A DNA stretch of 64,000 nt, from assembly GCA_949316235.1 (NCBI GenBank), contig OX438744.1:3286001-3350000 (forward strand). The letters run 5' to 3'. Under the pieces are notes generated by a model, which did no database searches, was not told the origin of the DNA, and saw nothing but the letters and a program-made list of their open reading frames with translations. This DNA comes from Oegoconia quadripuncta (Eukaryota > Arthropoda > Insecta > Lepidoptera > Autostichidae). The stretch's first letter is position 1, and each line of letters begins with the position of its first letter. A program made the position numbers and the translations under genes. Positions 54,777 to 64,000 of the stretch are shown here, piece by piece.

Positions 54777-55615
54777 TGTTTGTTACGTGGACGGCTTTTT
54801 GGCGGGAACTCGGCGAGTGAAGTAGCATTTTTCTTTATAAGTCTTATAATTTGTGCATTCTGACTTTTGAAGCTTAATAATGGCAGAATATTGTGCAGCA
54901 AACGTTCGTGATAGTGTACAAGTGAAGGGAAGTGTAAATTAAAGTGCGTAACGGAGCTTTCGGGTTCCCACAAGAAGCCGCCAAAATCTTTTGTAAAGCA
55001 TTCTGCCACTTTACTGAAGAATGACTTGACCGTGACTAGACTCTGTATACGCCAAGTATACGACGAATTACTTGTTTTAACTGAGACTGACTTACAAACT
55101 GAAGAAATAAGAGAAATAAGACATGGCTGTTATGGGCTAGATCCCTTTGCCTTCTCCTAAAGGAGAGAATGTAACCAAAAAACAAAAAAAAAAATGGCTT
55201 TTTGGCGGGAACTCGGCGAGTGAAGTAGCATTTTTCTTTATAAGTCTTATAATTTGTGCATTCTAACTTTTGAAGCTTAATAATGGCAGAGTATTGTGCA
55301 GCAAACGTTAGTGATAGTGTACAAGTGAAGGGAGGTGTAAATTAAAGTGCGTAACGGAGCTTTCGGGTTCCCACAAGAAGCCGCCAAAATCTTTTGTAAA
55401 GCATTCTGCCACTTTACTGAAGAATGACTTGACCGTGACTAGACTCTGTATACGCCAAGTATACGACGAATTACTTGTTTTGACTGAGACTGACTTACAA
55501 ACTGAAGAAATAAGAGAAATAAGACATGGCTGTTATGGGCTAGATCCCTTTGCCTTCTCCTAAAGGAGAGAATGAAACCAAAAAAAAAAAAAAAAAAAAA
55601 AAATGTTTGTTACGT
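54777..55615 (+). mobile_element. Dimeric A-tailed retroposon with 12-bp target duplication
   Basis: Two head-to-tail units of about 400 bp start GGCTTTTTGGCGGGAACTCG (54793 and 55196) and are nearly identical. Both end CCTAAAGGAGAGAATG followed by an A-rich tract. TGTTTGTTACGT lies immediately before the first unit (54777-54788) and after the second tail (55604-55615), so the dimer inserted as one unit. The insertion ends about 60 bp from the Rcc1l ATG. Function unknown; no long frame. Confidence 0.85.
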
Positions 55616-55676
55616 TAACCTCAAAAGACGGTGATTATTTTATTAGACTTCCTATATTTATTGTAAATGATTGAAA

Positions 55677-58600
55677 ATGAACACATTAAAAGTTGCGTTA
55701 CAGCGTAGAAGTGTCAATACATTTATAAGTCGTAGTTATGCCACTACAAAGAAGAAAATACCGGTCCCCGATGAGGAAGAACAATTACCAAGTAAATATT
55801 ATTTTTTTCTTGATTTTAGTTTGGCGATTGGTTGGGCATAGTCCAGTAAGGATACACTTTTAACTTTCTATAATTTTAAAGGCCGTAATTTTTTGCACGT
55901 GTATAGAGTATCTGCTCCGACTAACAAAATCTAGTATCTGTCAGTGACAGTATAAAAAAATTCTAACAAATTGGTAGCTTGCTTTAGATATAATATAAAT
56001 ATTTAGTAATAAAATATAGACTACCTATGTGATTAAAATTACCATTGTGAATTTCATTGCGTCGGAGAATATATTTAGAACCCCTGTAACTATTTTCAAA
56101 AAAGTCGATCAATAACTTCTTTACATAAAAAAAATATATGAGAAATTTCACTGAGGGCAAATAAACTATTTTTAGAAGATACAAAGCAGCCATTGATAAT
56201 ATTTTTTTAGAAAATTGTTTTAGCAGATCTTAGAATCATCTACAACGCAGTGAAGTTCCGAGTGGGAACTTTAATTTAATATTGTAGGTAATCTAAAGCA
56301 AGCTACAGAATTGTTCGAAACCATTTTTATTTGATTACTGATGGGTACTGTGTCCTTCTACAAAAATCAGGAACTTTAAAATTATATTCAAATCATTAGC
56401 TTCAGACAAATTAGCACTTCAGACGCCAGGCAAGAGGTGTTCGAATGTTGCTTGACCCAGTTAAAATCGAGTCGGTAACAGGACACAAAAAAAATAATTT
56501 TCAAATTTTTTTTGAGGCCTATAACTTTTTTTTTCAGTATTCCAATACCCGGTGAGCAAATCCACAGACCGGCGGGTGTATGTGTGGGGTCTAGCCGAAA
56601 CAGGGGCGCTTGGTATACACCTGCCCAGAGGTAAGAAGCGGGGCCGCAATGGCTATAGTAACAACTTTACAATGGCCTGGCACCCCACAAGATCGAGCTT
56701 TGCTGAAAGATTTGATGTAAGTGTCAACCAACTAATTACTATAGTATGTATGCCTTAATTTCTGGAAATATGTTGGTTCACTAAAATGACTTACTTTCCG
56801 TGAACCAAACTGGAATCACAAATTACATAACCAGCTTGCATTTAACTATGGATAAATACCAATCAACAGTCTTTTGTCCTGCTAGACTCTCACTAGAGAC
56901 GGCCATAATGTGCCATAATCCACCACATGGGTCCAGTGCGGATTTGTTTGGACCACCAGACCACCAATTTGGATTAAAGATTGCCTTTGATAATAACAAC
57001 TCGATTCAAAACATGTATGTTTATCTGCATGACAGGGTGAGAGAATGTGACTGCTCCACAAGTGCTTCTTCTCTAATTCAACATATACATTTATGTGTAC
57101 ATATGACTAGGTAGGCTCATGTTAAAACTAAGAGACCCTTCCAAAATTAAAAAGTAGGTAAAGTGACCAGACAGTTCTGTGCATCTATTAAGCAGAGATT
57201 CAGTTTTTTAAATATTTCTCTTCTCTAAAACCGGTCATTTTTCCTCCTCCTATATGTTCTCATTGGTAGAATTTATTGTGCTAGAAGAGCATGATATAAA
57301 AAGCCATAAAAAAGTGCTGTAAACGTGTTGACGTGGCACATTGTGATTCTTTACTTGATAAGGCTAACGAATTGAATATTGGATGATTGAATAAATTGTT
57401 TCATACAAGGGACGATTCCGTATTTCAGGTGACACAAGTGGCATGTGGCTATGGCTTTACAGTAGCATCAATAAAAACCAAAGAGCAGCACAAGGTGTTT
57501 GGGACCGGAATTAATACAGACTCACAAATAGGTTACCATGCACCTCGCATGGGCCACCCACTGGAGATGCTTCTCAGTCCGGCACCTGTTTACATACCGT
57601 ACAAATCCTTGGAAACTAAGGTTTGTTTTTGCCAACATTAAAGTAAATAAAAAGGTTAGCCTAAAATAAAAGCTTGTAAAAAGATACGAAGGGGAAGTAA
57701 AAGTCAAAGATATTTTTTTTTAGTTTGCAATGTTCTTATATGTAAGTTTTCTGTTTCAAAATTTTCAAAGCATTTTTCAAACACTTGCTGGTATGTGATT
57801 GAGCTGAAATTTGGTACATTTATGTAAGTTCGGTGACAATGCAATATTTTGGCACCATCGAGCTGATCTGGTGATGAAGCCAGGATGTAGGGCCTAGAAC
57901 TCCCTGATGGCAAATAGCAAGATAGTCAAATTTGGGCTAGTTTGTTGCCATGTGTAATTGAAAGATCCATTACACATGATGATGAGGGTCTGATGATGAA
58001 GCCAGAAGATTGCAACTGGAACTTCTTGATAGACTACATGTTACTCATCTTTGTACTAGAATAAGATATGATAATCATGATGGAGTGTTAAAAGCTTGTC
58101 TTTAAAAGTATTTCTTTTTATAAAAGGCTGATTGAGATTTCATCAACTTTAACATTAAAACTGTCTTGAATTATTTCCTTATTGGAAACATAGAGTTCGA
58201 AACCGCTAGGCTATGGAGGTTGACAATATATGCACCACAACTTGCCACCCATTGACAGATCAGGCGCCTTGCAGCGGGTCGCGCCCACACCGTCATCCTT
58301 ACGGACAATGAAGGCGTCTACACCCTTGGGAACAATGCTTATGGCCAGTGTGGCCGGAAGATTAATTCCAACGAGGAATACCGCGGCAGCATGGCCTCAC
58401 ACAACATAAAGCAGCTAGGCAAGGAGAATATCGTCGACGTGTGTTGTGGGCAGGATCATACGTAAGTTATTTATATGGTCACAAAATGTAATAACGAGTT
58501 GAGTCTTTTTATTTTTGTAATTTCTCTTGACTTCAGTTGTAATGACTCACCATTAATTGGCAGTTTCAAAAAGACTATTATTCACTGACTCTGTATGTAT

Positions 58601-60201
58601 GTTATTTGATGAAAAGTAAGTAATAAACTTACTTATTAATAACTTATAATTAATTATTAAATAAGTAATAAATTTTGTTATATTAGCCATAACCAGATCT
58701 TATGCATGGTCTAATGATAAGTGGCTGATGCTGCTTTGATTATCATAGCCATCCATGGATCCATCAAATGATCATGCCATCCCTCAAGGCGTGTTGTCTT
58801 CTCATTAGGGTTAAGAAGTGTCCCTGAGAGACTATTCATTCCACATTGCCTTGCGAGTCTGTATTTTAGTTTAGAGAAAGACAATGAATATATTAAAAAT
58901 CTTTCAGTCTGTTCGTAACAGAGGGCGGACGCGTGTTCGCTTGCGGATGGGGCGCGGACGGACAGACAGCTCTCGGCAACTTCGACTGCCAGGGCGCGCC
59001 GGCTGCTGTGCGCGGTGACGTCACCAGCGAACGCATCGTCAAAGTGACCTGCACCGCTGACTGCGTGCTAGCGCTTAATGGTCAGTCACTCAATCACCAG
59101 ACCCTCGCAGCCCCGCTATCATCCACAGACATTTATTCCCACAGCAGAGGCATGGCCCCCCTTACTATACCTTCCACTTTTACTCAATTATTTATATAAA
59201 ATTTTGCAGATAAAGGAGAGCTATTTGGTTGGGGTAACTCTGAGTATGGCCAAGTGCCAATGGCGACTCCGCAGCAGCAAGTCAACATGTCTTACGCGCT
59301 GGTCAATTTCACCAAAGGACTGGGGAAGATCATTGACGTCGCCTCTGGAGGGTCATTCTGCCTCATCGTCAATGGTTAGTACCAGCATTTCCTCCAGGAG
59401 TTTATGCTAAGAGCTTTGTTATTTAAATCTATCTGCCTGCCTCTTTTACGCGTTTTATAGAATGGTATCCAGTTCGTTATATTTTTTAACCATCTTCCGT
59501 CTTTTGTTCTTTATATATGGCCTGTCTATCTACATCTTAGTTTGAGTATGTGCTTGATAATGTCTGTCGCTTTAGTCTTTTTTCTGATTAATGATATTTT
59601 TTATTGGTCCTGTAGCTAGATATTCATGTAGCTTCTTTCTAGCCCCCTTTGACGCGATCTCACTTATTCTATTATTGAAAGAATATTCAGAATCGAATGA
59701 GTGCCTTCAGATTCCCTACTTCAGACAAAATTATATAAATAAACAACATAATGTGTAATAGGTCTCTTTATTTATTGCCCTAAAACCTAACCCTAACACA
59801 CTTAGAGAAGTTTTTGTCTTGAAACAGAGACTTTGTATAAAATGTTGTCATTTCTTTTTACAGAGAGCGGGGACGCATTCGTATGGGGCTTCGGCATGCT
59901 AGGTCTGGGGCCAAGTGTCCAACACTCGGCGAGACCAAAACAAGTACCACCAGCATTCTTTGGCCGTAACGAGTTCAATCCAGATTGCATAGTCGAGAAG
60001 GTGGCCTGTGGCATCGGCCACCTTGCAGCGATAACTAATAACGGAGATCTGTACATGTGGGGAAGGAATAGGCATGGATGTCTCGGCTTAGGGCATACTA
60101 AGGATCAACAGTTTCCATTGAAGGCAGCTGTTGGGGCTCACGTTCTTAATGTTAAATGTGGTGTTGATCACACAATAGCTATTTGTAAACCGTTTGTGTA
60201 G
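55677..60201 (+). CDS. Rcc1l: RCC1L (WBSCR16), mitochondrial RCC1-like protein, 7 exons, 454 aa
   Basis: This is a seven-bladed RCC1 beta-propeller protein of mitochondria, implicated in OPA1-type fusion and mitoribosome assembly in mammals. Exons are 55677-55791, 56538-56716, 57429-57620, 58259-58461, 58908-59080, 59210-59374 and 59864-60201. Splice phases all close to 454 aa (human 464). The N-terminus is a typical targeting presequence rich in Arg, Ser and Thr with no acids (QRRSVNTFISRSYA). Repeats follow: RRVYVWGLAETGALG, ACGYGFTVA, AAGRAHTVILTDNEGVY with GNNAYGQCGRK, CCGQDHTLFVTEGGRVFACG with WGADGQTALG, DKGELFGWGNSEYGQ, ESGDAFVWGFGMLGLGP and NGDLYMWGRNRHGCLGLG, ending CGVDHTIAICKPFV. 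Motifs and order match vertebrate RCC1L rather than nuclear RCC1. It is codirectional with Zw10, 2.5 kb downstream. No canonical AATAAA was found close to the stop. Confidence 0.96.
56717..58258. other. Rcc1l introns 2 and 3
   Basis: Apart from exon 3 (57429-57620) nothing coding is seen. A short frame at 56800-57114 lacks splice sites that keep phase with the propeller repeats. Confidence 0.4.
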
Positions 60202-60359
60202 CTTATGGTATTTTTGTTATGGTGACGAAATCTCGTCTGTTTTAAGTGTAGATTTTGTTCTTGGTGAATGATTTTATGAAAATTATACTGCTATTTATAT
60301 GACAGAACTCAATATTTGAATATGGAAAAGTACCATATATTTTAAAAATGGCTTTAACT

Positions 60360-60679
60360 GTTTTTTTTATGCACAACGGGTTAGCACTTGACCTCAATCA
60401 CACCTGATGTTAAGTGAAGATGAGGCCGAAGGTGGAAGCGTACTGACCCGGAAATCCAAATATTTGGGTTACTGGCTATCTTATCTCTGACAACCGGAAA
60501 ACAACAATGCTACTAACGTTGCTGTTTGGCGGCAGATATAGATAAGATGGTGGTAGCTAGCCAGGCGGACATTTAAAATGCGCTACCACCAACCAAACCG
60601 AGTACTAAACATTTACCCACTGTGGATCAAACCCGCGACCTCTGATTCCCTATGTTGTTTACATTGAGCGGCGGAGGCG
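60360..60679 (-). mobile_element. SINE family A, near full length
   Basis: T-run at the left, decayed tRNA-like head (GGATCAAACCCGCGACC) at the right. Confidence 0.85.
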
Positions 60680-60984
60680 TACTAGAAGGAAACCACCTTG
60701 AACAGTGAGTCCTTGGATAGGTTGGATCACTGATCACTAGTGGCATGTTCATACAAGTAATTTCGTGCTTCGGGCACCTCATTGTGTTCACTAGTCTGAA
60801 ACAAATTCACCAATATGCACGATCTTGTGGGAGCACAATGTGCTCCAGAAGTGGAGATGCCTCCAACGCCATGTGCTGTTGATGTGTCTGTGTTTATTCA
60901 TGGAATTTTAAATTTGCCGTGAAAACCCCTTTACGGTTTTTACTAATAACAAAGTTCAAATCATATGAATACAGACTATCAATT

Positions 60985-61105
60985 TGACGACATATTTGGT
61001 GTATTGGTTAAGAAGTCCAAACCGCTGTTTAGAGGCTGCGGGCTGGAATACCACTAGGGACATAATGTGTGTAAGATGAATATGGACGTGAGCGTGATTT
61101 ATGGA
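60985..61105 (+). mobile_element. SINE family B, old degraded copy
   Basis: Head ATTTGGTGTATTGGTTAAGA and a decayed B box; lacks the tail. Confidence 0.55.
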
Positions 61106-61371
61106 TGATTACGATTATCAACCACTGTTATACAATACATAATACCTTATATGGCCTTAATAGCTATTATGGCAGTAAATGGGCTATTGTGTGGGGCTAT
61201 CGATTTTAAAACCCTCGTCCCGTTTTGGCCCTCGCGAGATGGACAGATACCTACCTTGGTTTACAATCACAGCTCAAAATACTAGAAAGTTTATCTGTGC
61301 GGAACAGTAACATACTAATATGGAAGGGTAAACTTCGAGCCAATAATAAATAAATATCCTTGTACATACAC

Positions 61372-61508
61372 AGCGCCATCTAGTTCCACACTAAGCAACT
61401 AGTCTTGTATTATGGATACAGATGCACAAATACAAATCTGTTTTGCAAACGAAAAACTTATATTAACGAAAACATCTATAAATCGGATACACATGTCTGT
61501 ATTCATTA
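61372..61508 (-). mobile_element. SINE family B, tail piece
   Basis: ACACAGCGCCATCTAGTTCC to CATGTCTGTATTCATTACAT, ending where a plus-strand copy begins. Confidence 0.7.
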
Positions 61509-61512
61509 CATT

Positions 61513-61750
61513 TGACGACCTGTTTGGTGTAGTGGTTAGAAACTCTGCTACTATACCAAATGGTCGCGGGTTCGAATCCCGCTAGGGGCATATGTTTGTA
61601 TGATGAATACAGACATGTGTTCCCGAGTTATTGATGTTTTTCATTTATACATGTATTTATTTAAAAAAAATGTATTTGTGTAGTTTATCCACCATCTGGT
61701 ATCCATAACACAAGCCTAGTTGCTTAGTGTGGAACTAGATGACTCTGTTT
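61513..61750 (+). mobile_element. SINE family B, near full length
   Basis: GACGACCTGTTTGGTGTAGT head, perfect B box GGGTTCGAATCCCGC, tail slightly decayed. Confidence 0.85.
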
Positions 61751-62463
61751 ATGATTAAATTATACACAGATAATCTAGCTCTCTGTTTCATCTCGATTTA
61801 GTGAGAGGTTTCGATAAAATTAGTAGGTTTGGTTTGTATTACAGAACGACGCTCCAGTCGTATCATTGCTACCTCTGTATCGCCGCAAAAAATGAATTTA
61901 TTTATCCTGTTTCAACTAATTAGTTTAAATAATGACTTAAGCATGGATCTGTAATACAGGCCTTATAGCCTTATCATGCGGACGATTTCTGCGCGTAAGC
62001 AATATCGCCGCGACTGAGATCGAAATGTAAAATAACAATTTAAATGTTTAAAAATCCCTCCTGGGGTTGTCGGGTAAATATTGCATGGTTGTCGCTGTGT
62101 AAAATCAACAGCGTAAAGAGCTGCAGCCGGACATAATTAAAAAAAAAATAGTGAAGAAAAGATTTTATGGTCCCACTACTGGTGGACTGGAGTGTATGTG
62201 ACCCTTAAGATTGTAGTGAGATGTGTTTTTTTATTGTTAATAAATAATGATTGACATATACAAATGGTTTTTAATTATTTCATAATCCTAAGTAGACACA
62301 TACTTTTGCTTATTTTCATAGGAAATGATAATATTACAATTCACAAATCATTAACCTTTGAGTATTAAACTTACTAAAGTATATGAAAACATTACTTCAC
62401 TATATAAGGTTCAGTGTGGTTGACATGTGTATTGTTACAATTTTTCAGTTTTCTAGTAACAAT

Positions 62464-62603
62464 GGTGTCGATTCGGTTGCACACGAACTAAACTAAAATC
62501 TGATTTAGACTGGTGCTGTCACGTTATATTGTTCCAGAGAGAAAAAGACAGGCAAACTTTAAAATTGGTTTTAGTTTAGTTTGCGTACAACCGAATCGAC
62601 AGC
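62464..62603. mobile_element. MITE family G
   Basis: Ends GGTGTCGATTCGGTTGCAC and GTACAACCGAATCGACAGC, with interior similarity to 38336-38469 in the opposite orientation. Confidence 0.82.
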
Positions 62604-62616
62604 ATTAGCTACTCAA

Positions 62617-62833
62617 CTGGAACAACAATGTTATCTACATTGTTTTGTTTTGCTGTTTGACGGCAGATTTGCTAGCCAGGCGGACATTTAAAATGCCCTA
62701 CCACCAACCAAAAAGTAATTCTGCATACCATTAAAAAAAAATGTGTAACTCTATCAGGAATAAAGGCTATTGAGTACTAAATATGTACCACGCTGGGGAT
62801 CCAACCCGCGAAGTTGTTTACATTAAGCCACTG
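62617..62833 (-). mobile_element. SINE family A, degraded
   Basis: GGCGGACATTTAAAATGCCC and TACCACCAACC with a decayed head; the 3' third is missing. Confidence 0.7.
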
Positions 62834-63895
62834 GTTGTGGTTAGCGGCAAGTTTCTTCAGTGCAGACTCATAACCCTAAGATTGACATGCTCGATTTTAT
62901 TTTATTTTTGGAAAATACAGAATAAAGAAATACAAATTTATAATGGATGAGTTCTTTACCGTAAGGAAAAAAATTGCGTTTATTCCCACCTGTTCTGTTA
63001 ATTAGTTCTGCCGGCAGAAGTAGGGCATAAGTATATTAGGCAAGTGAAATAGAAGGTATTGGCATAATTTTAAAAACTATCATCGAATAAAGCGTAATTT
63101 CGTCATTTGACTGTCGCATTTGTAACTACTTAATTACATCATAAATAAAGAAAACTTAGAGAAAATATGTGTTCCAAATAAATTTCGCATGATAACCCTA
63201 CGAAACCCGCCAGTCGCATATCAATACGGTCCGTCTTTGAAAAAATAAATAAATAAATAAATTACCTATGCCAGTTACTTCTATTTCACTTACCTAATAT
63301 TTTTTCCTTACAATAAAAAAAACTAATTCGGTATATTATCAGTGGGGATAACCTAAAAATGTAGTAGAACTGCATATCGCATTTAATTACATGGTGAACA
63401 ATATTACAAATTGTAAAAATTCTATATACAATATGTATAAAAACTAGTTTAATTTATATTATAATAAAAAACTGCTTAATCTATGGAGCTTATTCTGTAA
63501 TTATTTTTACAATTGTTTTACCTTAAAATTTGTAATTTCAGAGTATTTTCTGTTTTAACTAAGTTTTAGATGTTTCCAAATGAAATTACTACAAATTAAT
63601 ATGAATTTTCTCCTAAAAATCTGCATACAATACAACATTAGTCCTCACATAAAATTGAGAGACAGCTAAGAAATGAATTTTTCGCTATTGAAATTCTCTA
63701 TAAGTCTGTATTCTCAAAGTCAGCAGGGCAGCGGTGCAGAGGCTATCTACCTTTGAGAATCCGTCCCACTCACTGCTGATATCGAGAATAACCTAACTGT
63801 AGCTGATTTGGTTCACTAAACAACTTATCAAAATATTGACTAACAATATATTTAAAGTCACATTTAACTTGCAAATGTCTTTCATATAACCACAA

Positions 63896-63943
63896 TATTG
63901 AAAGGGAAAGGGTACACAGCAATGTACTCTTTCCCTTTCAATA
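63896..63943. repeat. Hairpin, 21-bp arms, 6-nt loop
   Basis: TATTGAAAGGGAAAGGGTAC at the left and its reverse complement at the right with one mismatch. Confidence 0.85.
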
Positions 63944-64000
63944 CCACATTGACTATTGCTTGCATTCGTCATGGAATGGCTCTAAAGTACGGAAGTCACG

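Larger units (their letters stand above)
60202..64000. other. Right flank: repeats only
   Basis: After Rcc1l there are SINE A, SINE B and MITE G copies and AT-rich DNA. From about 62860 to the end only an (AAAT)n run near 63240 and a hairpin at 63896-63943 stand out. No gene recognised. Confidence 0.5.

Noticed and set aside
54773..55009. 78-codon minus-strand frame over the dimeric retroposon
   Set aside because: It runs through the target duplication and retroposon border, so it cannot be an ancestral gene; the duplicate unit does not preserve it as a complete frame.

Overview
This window is nuclear DNA from an insect, almost certainly a moth or butterfly (Lepidoptera). The reasons are AT-rich, intron-rich genes with GT-AG splice sites, insect-type protein sequences, and a dense population of short tRNA-derived SINEs, MITEs, Helitron-like pieces and decayed non-LTR retrotransposons of the kind common in lepidopteran genomes. 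The species cannot be named from the sequence alone. No bacterial operon, CRISPR array, rRNA or convincing functional tRNA gene was seen.

Seven protein-coding loci can be supported. From left to right they are: (1) the final exon of an unrecognised 369-residue protein (2948-4057, +); (2) an eight-exon Sfmbt orthologue (4157-25018, -), with four MBT repeats, a SLED-like region and a SAM domain, 867 aa, tail-to-tail with gene 1; (3) an intronless TMEM63/OSCA-type mechanosensitive channel (27304-29556, +), head-to-head with Sfmbt; (4) the TRAP-beta/SSR2 subunit of the ER translocon (40524-42624, -); (5) a small two-exon protein resembling human POLR1D isoform 2 (43402-43799, +); (6) kinetochore/ER-tethering protein Zw10 (43801-53191, +, five coding exons, 734 aa), whose ATG lies one base after the stop codon of gene 5; (7) RCC1L, a mitochondrial RCC1-like protein (55677-60201, +, seven exons, 454 aa). 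For the five multi-exon models every exon was joined by hand at GT-AG sites. All phases close, and total lengths agree with the families.

The rest is introns and intergenic DNA packed with repeats. The main ones are an A-tailed SINE (family A, 15 copies), a second tRNA-derived SINE (family B, 9 pieces, some in inverted pairs), SINE families C and K, two terminal-inverted-repeat MITE families (D with TAA target duplications; G of about 140 bp), a long fold-back element nested in a SINE, a perfect 42-bp inverted repeat, a dimeric A-tailed retroposon with a 12-bp target-site duplication, and fragments of at least three non-LTR retrotransposon open reading frames.

The genes have unrelated housekeeping roles (Polycomb repression, ion channel, protein translocation, kinetochore, mitochondria), so this is not a functional cluster. 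The most notable arrangement is the compact SSR2 <- -> POLR1D-like/Zw10 block, where a divergent promoter region of about 0.6 kb feeds what looks like a dicistronic transcription unit.
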